Shown here piece by piece: positions 58,168-64,000 of a DNA stretch of 64,000 nucleotides. The translations under genes and the position numbers were made by a program. The notes beneath the pieces were generated by a model, which had not been told where the DNA came from, made no database searches, and worked only from the letters and a program-made list of their open reading frames with translations. How positions within the stretch are numbered: position 1 is the stretch's first letter; every line of letters begins with the position of its first letter. The DNA is taken from assembly GCA_016871315.1 (NCBI GenBank), contig VFZE01000005.1:87764-151763 (forward strand), written 5' to 3'. Source of the DNA: Acidimicrobiia bacterium. Lineage in GTDB: Bacteria; Acidobacteriota; Terriglobia; Bryobacterales; Bryobacteraceae.

Positions 58168-58765
58168 GCGCTTTGCGCTTCTGCGTCTGCTCGGCTTCGG
58201 CTTTCTTTTTCTCGGCTGCGCGGCGGCTCTCCAGATCGGTGGGAGTCATGAGAGCTTCGCGCTGTTTCCTCTCATCGGAAAGGCGTACGTTAGCGTCGTG
58301 CTTGCGCTTGGCGAGGTCTTCCTGAGCGAGTTCGAGGCTGTCTTCGGTCACCTCGATGGCGGAAATCAGGACAAACTTGTAGCGTGACAGATCGGAGGGG
58401 TTGGATTCCTGGATTTGCTCGAGGGCGGCCAGCATCTCTTCTTCGGCTTTGGCCACGATCGGCACGCCTTCGGCGAGATCCGCGTTGCGGCGCAGCGCGT
58501 CCTCGGTGACGATGTCGATGGCTTCGATGATGCGGATGTAGTCTTCGAGCGTGGAATGGATCAAAGCGGAGCGGCCGGGCTTTTCCCGCGCGACCATCTG
58601 TTTGAGCAGATCGACGCGCATGCGGGCAAACTCGGAGTAGAGCTTCAGCCTGAGGTTCGGCTCCTGGGCGAGACGGATCTGGTCCACTTCGTCGGCGGTC
58701 AGAAAATCGCGCTCCTGCGCGGCCGCGGCCAGGCAGCCCAGAAGTGCAATCACGGCAAGCTTCAT
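58121..58765 (-). CDS. Exported helical hypothetical protein with basic C-terminal tail
   Basis: 214 residues. Signal peptide (MKLAVIALLGCLAAAAQ), then a helical domain (LTADEVDQIRLAQEPNLRL, LEDYIRIIEAIDIVTEDAL, YKFVLISAIEVTEDSLELA) and a long Lys/Arg-rich tail (AEKKKAEAEQTQKRKAP). No family recognised. The next upstream gene overlaps its start by four bases (ATGA), and it is the last of three genes expressed with the TPR protein. It converges with the CPBP gene, overlapping by 47 bases. Confidence 0.75.
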   Translation of the reverse strand: MKLAVIALLGCLAAAAQERDFLTADEVDQIRLAQEPNLRLKLYSEFARMRVDLLKQMVAREKPGRSALIHSTLEDYIRIIEAIDIVTEDALRRNADLAEGVPIVAKAEEEMLAALEQIQESNPSDLSRYKFVLISAIEVTEDSLELAQEDLAKRKHDANVRLSDERKQREALMTPTDLESRRAAEKKKAEAEQTQKRKAPTLRRKGESAPERKP

Positions 58766-59196
58766 TTCTTCCTCCCCATGATGGAGGCGATGATCTCATC
58801 GCGGATCTGCGAGGCGCGGCGCATGATTTTATCCACCGGCTCGCGGTCGTCGACGCTCATTTCATGCTTGAAATTGTCCATGCGCCGGTTGAGCTTGCGG
58901 ATGGCGATTTCGGCGCGCTTGAAATACTTGGGACTGCGGCGGGCGTTTTTCCCTGATTCATCGAGCGAGGTCTTGGCCAGTTCGATCGACTCGAGAATTT
59001 CGGCAAGCTTGGCGTTGAGCTTTGCATCATCGCCCGCCTTGTAGGAGGTGCGCGCTTGGTCAAAGATCGTGTCGGCGTGCTTGAGAGCCTTCTCGGAGCG
59101 CTTCTCCAGATTCGACTCCGCCATGACCACGGACAGGTCCGCCGCCGGCAGGAGACTGGTCAGCAGGAACAGCGCGCACGGCGCGAAGAGTTTCAC
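58762..59196 (-). CDS. Exported helical hypothetical protein
   Basis: 144 residues with a signal peptide (MKLFAPCALFLLTSLLPAADL). The mature chain is mostly amphipathic helix (VVMAESNLEKRSEKALKHAD, LNAKLAEILESIELAKTSLD, RRMDNFKHEMSVDDREPVDK). It resembles the neighbouring 214-residue protein in length of helices and in being exported, and may be distantly related. It overlaps the TPR gene stop by four bases (ATGA) and the next gene start likewise, so translation is coupled through all three. Confidence 0.72.
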   Translation of the reverse strand: MKLFAPCALFLLTSLLPAADLSVVMAESNLEKRSEKALKHADTIFDQARTSYKAGDDAKLNAKLAEILESIELAKTSLDESGKNARRSPKYFKRAEIAIRKLNRRMDNFKHEMSVDDREPVDKIMRRASQIRDEIIASIMGRKK

Positions 59197-60404
59197 CGGC
59201 TCAGCTCCTTCTTGATCACCTTGATCCTCTGGCGGGCCTTGAATTCTTCATCAGGATGCTTGTCCTGGCTGAGCGAAAGAAACTTCTCATAGTTGACCAG
59301 CGCGGGCTGGTACTGCTTGGTCCTGTCATAGGCGAGCGCGCGCAGAAAATACAAGCCGGTCTCCGGGTCGCCCAAGGCTTCGAGTTTGTCGAAGGCGGCC
59401 AGCGCCTGCGTATAGTTCTCCAGGCTCAGCAGCATGGTGGCCAGCCCGGTCCAGGCGGCCTTGGAATCCGGCTGAGTTTGGGCGACGCGCCAATACTGCT
59501 GCGCCGCGCCGGGAAAGTTTTTCTGGTCGCGCAGCAGAGCCGCATAGGAAAGGCGCAGGGTTGCGTTGTCCGGATCGGAGGCCAGAGCCTGATCCATCAT
59601 CGCCGCCGCCTTGCCCGGCTCTTTGTTGCGGAGGTAGGCGGTGGCCAGCGCGAAGCGGTTGGCGGCGGAGGGGGACTGCGCAGCGGCCTTCTCCAGATGC
59701 TCAACGGCCTTGCCGGGCTGGCCCGCATCCAGGTACAACTCGCCCAGGCGCTCCCTGACGGCGACATCGTCCAGGAACTCGTGATAGAGCGCGATAGCGG
59801 GCTCCGGCCGTTTGGCCTTCTCATAAAGCGACGCCAGCTCCAGCAGCCCATCGCGATAGGCCGGATCGAGCGCCGCCGCCTGGCGCAAGGCGGCCTCGGC
59901 CTCCTTCAGGCGGTTCTGGCGGGCGATGGCACGGCCGAGGCCGGATTGCGCCGCAGCCGATTTGTTGTCCAGGCCGGCCGCCGAGAGAAAGTGCTTCTCC
60001 GCCCCGGCATAGTCGCCCTTGGCCAGAAGAGCTTCGGCGAGATAGTAGACGGGACGAAACTCCACGGGCTTCTTCCCGGCTGCCGATTGCAGAATGGCTG
60101 CTGCCTCTGATGCCTGCTTGGCTTCCAGAAGCACGATTCCCAGGTTCAGTTCTGCCTCGTAAAGCCCTGGGTTCAGCTCGAGCGTCTTGCGGTAGCTGGC
60201 AATCGCCCCGCTCGCGTTACCGCTCAGGCTGAGCGCAAGCCCGAGATGGAAGTGAGAGTAGTAATCCTCGGGGTCTGCTTCCACAGCCTTGGAAAAAGCA
60301 GCCGCCGCGGCCGGGTAGTCCCTGGCTTCCAGCGCCTTCAATCCGTCGGCTTGCGGATCGGATTGAGCCAGCAGAGCGGCGGCCAGAAGGAGGGCGAGCG
60401 GCAT
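59193..60404 (-). CDS. TPR-repeat protein, exported
   Basis: 403 residues with a short signal peptide (MPLALLLAAALLAQ). At least eight tetratricopeptide repeats run from about residue 20 to 390 (DYYSHFHLGLALSLSGNASGAI, GLYEAELNLGIVLLEAKQASEA, SAAAQSGLGRAIARQNRLKEAE, cited in parts). TPR solenoids act as protein-binding scaffolds; the coupled helical proteins are candidate partners. It is divergent from the Gfo/Idh gene across 76 bases. Confidence 0.92.
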   Translation of the reverse strand: MPLALLLAAALLAQSDPQADGLKALEARDYPAAAAAFSKAVEADPEDYYSHFHLGLALSLSGNASGAIASYRKTLELNPGLYEAELNLGIVLLEAKQASEAAAILQSAAGKKPVEFRPVYYLAEALLAKGDYAGAEKHFLSAAGLDNKSAAAQSGLGRAIARQNRLKEAEAALRQAAALDPAYRDGLLELASLYEKAKRPEPAIALYHEFLDDVAVRERLGELYLDAGQPGKAVEHLEKAAAQSPSAANRFALATAYLRNKEPGKAAAMMDQALASDPDNATLRLSYAALLRDQKNFPGAAQQYWRVAQTQPDSKAAWTGLATMLLSLENYTQALAAFDKLEALGDPETGLYFLRALAYDRTKQYQPALVNYEKFLSLSQDKHPDEEFKARQRIKVIKKELSR

Positions 60405-60466
60405 ATACCTCTATTGTTCCGGTTATCGAGTGCCGGATGCAATCAGGTAAGCTGATAAGTCGAAAC

Positions 60467-60473
60467 AAGGAGG
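60467..60473 (+). promoter_or_regulatory. Strong ribosome-binding site
   Basis: AAGGAGG, seven bases before the ATG of the Gfo/Idh gene at 60481; an unusually good match to the anti-Shine-Dalgarno sequence for this window. Confidence 0.75.
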
Positions 60474-60480
60474 CAGCATC

Positions 60481-61815
60481 ATGAAGCGACGAGAATTCCT
60501 TTCGGCGACGGCGGGGGCGGCATGGCTTCCCGGCGCCTACGCGCAACCCAAGACGAGGCGCGTGGGGCTGATCGGCTCCGGCTGGTACGGCAAGTGCGAC
60601 CTGCTGCGGCTGATCCAGGTGGAACCGGTGGAGGTGGTTTCGCTGTGCGACGTCGACAAGAGAATGCTGAAGGAAGCCGGGGAGATCGTTGCCTCCAGGC
60701 AGGCATCGAAGCAACAGCCGCGGCTCCACGCTGACTACCGGGAGATGCTGAAGGAGAAGGATCTCGACATTGTCATCGTGGCGACCCCGGATCACTGGCA
60801 TGCGCTGCCGATGATCGAGGCAGTGAAGGCCGGCGCCGATGTTTATGTGCAGAAGCCGATCAGCGTCGATATCGCCGAAGGCCAGGCCATGTTGGAAGCG
60901 GCACGCAAGTATAAGCGCGTCGTGCAGGTGGGAACGCAGCGGCGCAGCACGCCCCACCTGATGGAAGCGCGCGAGCAGATCCTTAAGCAAGACAAGCTGG
61001 GCAAGATCGGGCTGGTGGAGATCTACTGTTACTACCACATGAGGGCGCGCACGAATCCTCCCGACACGGCGCCGCCCGATTATCTGGATTACGAGATGTG
61101 GACGGGCCCGGCGCCGATGCGGCCTTACAACGAGCTGGTGCACCCGCGGCGGTGGCGCGCCTTCATGGAATACGGCAACGGCATCATGGGCGATATGTGC
61201 ATTCACATGCTGGACATGGTGCGGTGGATGCTGGATCTGGGGTGGCCGAAGCGCGTCTCTTCGGCCGGCGGGATTCTGGTGGAGAAGTCGAGCAAGGCGA
61301 ATATCTCCGATACGCAATCGGCCACTTTTGATTTCGGCGACCTGCAAGTGGTGTGGCAGCACCGCACGTACGGCCATCCGCCGGATCCGAAGTATCCGTG
61401 GGGAGCGACGTTTTATGGCGACAAAGGGACGCTGAAGGCGAGCGTGATGAGCTACGACTTCGCGCCGATGGAAAAGGGCGGGCAGGCGATTCACAAGGAC
61501 GTCACCTACGAGCTGGAGCAATACCCGGAAGACAAGACCGAGAAGGATCTGGAGCGGCACGTAGCGCCGGCAATTCGCGTACACATGAAGGATTTTCTGG
61601 CGGCGATCGATAAACGGTCGCGGCCGGTGGCCGATATTGAGCAGGGGCATATCTCAACGGCCAGCTGCATTCTGGCGAATATGTCGATGCAGCTTGGGCG
61701 TACGCTGGCATGGGATGAGGCCAAGGGACGGATCCTCGGAGATGAGGAGGCTAACAAGCTGCTGCGGCGGCCGTACCGCAAGCCGTGGGCGCATCCGGAG
61801 CCGGGGAAAGTGTGA
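60481..61815 (+). CDS. Gfo/Idh/MocA-family oxidoreductase with Tat-type signal
   Basis: 444 residues. The leader MKRREFLSATAGAAWLPGAYA has an RREFL twin-arginine motif, as in many acidobacterial and planctomycete members. The Rossmann domain is VGLIGSGWYGKCDL, with the catalytic-lysine motif QKPISVDIAEG (the usual EKP is QKP here), then RWWRAF-type RRWRAFMEYGNG and DMCIHMLDMVRW. A C-terminal segment (DEEANKLLRRPYRKPW) is characteristic of the secreted branch. It probably oxidises or isomerises a sugar derivative with NAD(P). The downstream gene is convergent, four bases away. Confidence 0.92.
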   Translation: MKRREFLSATAGAAWLPGAYAQPKTRRVGLIGSGWYGKCDLLRLIQVEPVEVVSLCDVDKRMLKEAGEIVASRQASKQQPRLHADYREMLKEKDLDIVIVATPDHWHALPMIEAVKAGADVYVQKPISVDIAEGQAMLEAARKYKRVVQVGTQRRSTPHLMEAREQILKQDKLGKIGLVEIYCYYHMRARTNPPDTAPPDYLDYEMWTGPAPMRPYNELVHPRRWRAFMEYGNGIMGDMCIHMLDMVRWMLDLGWPKRVSSAGGILVEKSSKANISDTQSATFDFGDLQVVWQHRTYGHPPDPKYPWGATFYGDKGTLKASVMSYDFAPMEKGGQAIHKDVTYELEQYPEDKTEKDLERHVAPAIRVHMKDFLAAIDKRSRPVADIEQGHISTASCILANMSMQLGRTLAWDEAKGRILGDEEANKLLRRPYRKPWAHPEPGKV

Positions 61816-61819
61816 CGCT

Positions 61820-64000
61820 TTAATTGGTGGCTCGTCCCGGTTTGCGGCCGGCGTCCAGGTGCGCGAAGTTCATCATCGCGTTGAACAGGAGAAAGAAGCT
61901 GCCCTGGGTCTGGTTGCGCCAGATAGGATTATTGGCGAATAGGAGGATGTGGCCCTTGCCGACCGGGACATCGACGATGGCGGGCTGGCGGGCCAGTTCC
62001 CTGCCCCCGGCCAACATGCCCGCGATGAGCAGTTCTTTCTCTTCGCCAAAGCGGAGCACGACGCGCGGACGCTTGTCGGCCGGAGGCAGATAGGCGCGCA
62101 TGGCCTCGCGCATCTCTTCGCTGATGGGCGGCTCCTCGCCGGGGCGCACTTCGGGCTTGGGAGGAGGAGCGGCGTAGGGGCGGCCTTGTGGGACGTCGGG
62201 ATCGTTCGCGCCGCCGCGGCCGCTGGGCCGGGAACCGGGAGGTGACGCGCCGCCGGGCAACTGGACGCCGCCGGTGAGGCTCACGCGAAGCACGGGAGCC
62301 TGGTTGAAATAGACGGCGAGTTTATCGTCGTAGCCATAGGCTATGGGGCTGCCGCTGTCGGCAACCACGGCCTGGTAGACACTCCCGCGGGCCTGCAGTT
62401 CACGGGTCTGGGTGATGGAGACGCCTTCCACCAGTCCATATTCAATGGGGATGGCGGCGTTGCCCGCGATGGTGATGAAGAGGCCTCCCTCTTCCACGAA
62501 CTTTTTCACGTGAAGCAATCCCTCCAGACCCATGCCGCCACGGATGTCATCGCTTGTGTCGGGCGACATGCCGATGTTGGGCGTGAGCGGTGAGTTTTTC
62601 CAAGGGATGGGATCGCCGTGGCGCGGCAATCCATTCACAACGCGCTGGGCGCTGCCGGGCGTGGGACCAAGAAGGATGACATCGTATTTGGCGCGCAGGT
62701 TGGGCGTGTCGCGCAGCACATGATCGGAGATGTAGTGGTAGGGAATGCCGAGCTGGTCAAAGGCGATGCGGTACCAGCCTTCGTTCTGCGTATTGATCCA
62801 GCTGTGAACCAGCGCGATGCGCGGGGCGGCCAGATCATGCCGCGCCACCTCGGGCATTTTGGCGGCGGCAACCGCGTGCACGCCAAGCGCGGCGGCCTCT
62901 TTTTGCAGCCGCTGTTTCAAATCGCCCGGGTTGCCTTGCACCGGGATCAGAAAAGCGCCGCGGGGGAACTTCTCTCCGTCCAGCTCAAACGGCTCCTCGG
63001 CAACCTGCATGCGGAGTTCCTTGAGGCGGAAGCGGAAACTGGCGAGGTGATTTTCGGCGGTGTGGCGGATCAGGTAAGCCACGGCGGTTGCGGCGCCTTT
63101 GATCTGGCCCGGCGCCTGAATGGGAAGGCTGACGGGCTGCATGGGCTCCTTGAGAAAGGCAGTGTCGTTGACGCGTACGGTGCGGATGTTGCGCAGCGGA
63201 CCGAGTGACCAGCCGGTGTCGTCATAGGGCCGTGGATCGGAGACGTTGAAAAACTGGCGGTCCAGCAGCATGTCGGCCATGCGGCTGTAAGGCTGGTCCA
63301 TGCGCACGACGTAGCTTCCGGCGGGAAGCCTCTCCGGCTTCTCGACGGCGGCGTTCAGGCGGTGGACTTCGATGCCATGCATGCCGAGCAGGTTGAGCAG
63401 ATCGGCGCTCATCCATGGTCTCGGATCGTCGGCGGGAAAGAGCCAGGCGGCGGGACCCTCCTTGTGCGCCTTCTCGACGCTGCGGCGGCTCTTGAGGTAG
63501 AAGTTTTCGAGGAACAACTGGCGATTGCGGGCGAAATAATTCATCGCCAGGAGAAGCGCGCTCTGCTGCAGGTTGACGTTGTTGCGCAATGACCACTTGA
63601 CCTTGGGTAAAGGCGGATTAGGGCGGTACCAGGTGCGCGTGGTGGAGGATTCCGGCACGGTGCGCTCCAGCGTATCGGCGCCGCGGCCGCCGTAGGTCTC
63701 ATAGAAGCGTCCGATGGCGTTGTGGCCCTGCGCGGCGGTAACCATGTAGTTGGCTGCCCAGCCGTCGTAGAAACCGTGCGTCCAGACGCCGGGCACGCCG
63801 CGCTTGGTCATCTCCTCCACTTCGTGATAAGCGAGGCGGTGCCATTCGTTGACGACAATCGGATCGAGCCAGGCGTTGTAGGGGCCGGTGCCGGTGGAGG
63901 TGTAGAGGAACGGGACCGATTCGTGCAGGTCATGCAGCACTTGCGGGTGGTACTCGAGGAACGTCTTCATGACAATACGGCTCAGCGCGAGGGAAAGCGC
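61820..64000 (-). CDS. M14-like zinc carboxypeptidase-family protein (N-terminus outside the window)
   Basis: The frame runs off the right edge of the window; the residues before the internal ATG at 63970 (SRIV, then MKTFLEYHPQVL) read as internal protein, so only the C-terminal 725 or so residues are present. DLHESVPFLYTSTGTGPYN matches the distal zinc-ligand and substrate region of exported M14 peptidases common in Bacteroidetes and Acidobacteria; the proximal HxxE ligands would be upstream. Later segments include a GATase-like IALVHSWINTQNEGWYRI, YDVILLGP and FVEEGGLFITIAG. The end has a proline-rich insert and VDVPVGKGHILLFANNPIWRN, here in part. Probably secreted and peptide-degrading. 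Confidence 0.8.
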   Translation of the reverse strand, partial: ALSLALSRIVMKTFLEYHPQVLHDLHESVPFLYTSTGTGPYNAWLDPIVVNEWHRLAYHEVEEMTKRGVPGVWTHGFYDGWAANYMVTAAQGHNAIGRFYETYGGRGADTLERTVPESSTTRTWYRPNPPLPKVKWSLRNNVNLQQSALLLAMNYFARNRQLFLENFYLKSRRSVEKAHKEGPAAWLFPADDPRPWMSADLLNLLGMHGIEVHRLNAAVEKPERLPAGSYVVRMDQPYSRMADMLLDRQFFNVSDPRPYDDTGWSLGPLRNIRTVRVNDTAFLKEPMQPVSLPIQAPGQIKGAATAVAYLIRHTAENHLASFRFRLKELRMQVAEEPFELDGEKFPRGAFLIPVQGNPGDLKQRLQKEAAALGVHAVAAAKMPEVARHDLAAPRIALVHSWINTQNEGWYRIAFDQLGIPYHYISDHVLRDTPNLRAKYDVILLGPTPGSAQRVVNGLPRHGDPIPWKNSPLTPNIGMSPDTSDDIRGGMGLEGLLHVKKFVEEGGLFITIAGNAAIPIEYGLVEGVSITQTRELQARGSVYQAVVADSGSPIAYGYDDKLAVYFNQAPVLRVSLTGGVQLPGGASPPGSRPSGRGGANDPDVPQGRPYAAPPPKPEVRPGEEPPISEEMREAMRAYLPPADKRPRVVLRFGEEKELLIAGMLAGGRELARQPAIVDVPVGKGHILLFANNPIWRNQTQGSFFLLFNAMMNFAHLDAGRKPGRATN

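Overview
The window looks like a chromosomal segment of a high-GC acidobacterium of the Bryobacterales/Solibacter group. Three secreted proteins end in the domain catalogued as the Solibacter C-terminal domain (TIGR03437). There are also remnants of an Oar-like TonB-dependent receptor, a CRTAC1/ASPIC-UnbV protein, a DUF4159 protein and several exported Gfo/Idh and amidohydrolase enzymes, a mix typical of that group. No phage, insertion sequence, CRISPR or rRNA is seen. The only RNA gene found is a tRNA-Lys(CTT).

Layout. 1-11.9 kb: the 3' part of a propeller-type histidine kinase, then leftward genes: a radical SAM protein overlapping a CRTAC1-like protein, a DUF4159 protein, a small helical exported protein, and a compact operon of a BamB-like propeller, a histidine kinase and a NarL-type regulator. 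12-25 kb: exported catabolic enzymes (galactonate dehydratase, YciI-like protein, S9 peptidase, a TIGR03437 protein, two amidohydrolases, PhoD phosphatase), a GT-C-like membrane protein and a decayed porin-like gene. 25-31 kb: tRNA-Lys, Gfo/Idh oxidoreductase, a wrecked TonB receptor, a zinc alcohol dehydrogenase and a GT39-like protein. 30.6-37 kb: six packed genes joining a Gld-type ABC exporter to the NAD salvage enzymes PncB and PncA. 37-43 kb: two large proteins of the 2-hydroxyacyl-CoA dehydratase/activator family, flanked by two repeat-rich non-coding stretches. 43.5-50 kb: a pentapeptide-repeat protein, an acyltransferase/LolA-like operon, and an operon of an S41 protease homologue lacking its catalytic dyad, an FmdB zinc ribbon and an M20 amidohydrolase. 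49.8-58 kb: an astacin-like protease and a purple-acid-phosphatase-like protein, both with TIGR03437 tails, then the most notable locus, an exported peroxiredoxin whose peroxidatic cysteine codon is an in-frame TGA followed by a SECIS-like hairpin (a probable selenoprotein), in one operon with a giant, internally duplicated CPBP membrane protease. 58-64 kb: a TPR protein with two small helical partners, another Gfo/Idh protein and a truncated M14 peptidase-like gene.

Most genes lie in tight, often 1-4 base overlapping, operons. Many encode exported proteins, so the segment reads as periplasmic/secretory and polymer-degrading housekeeping of an oligotrophic soil-type bacterium rather than a mobile island.
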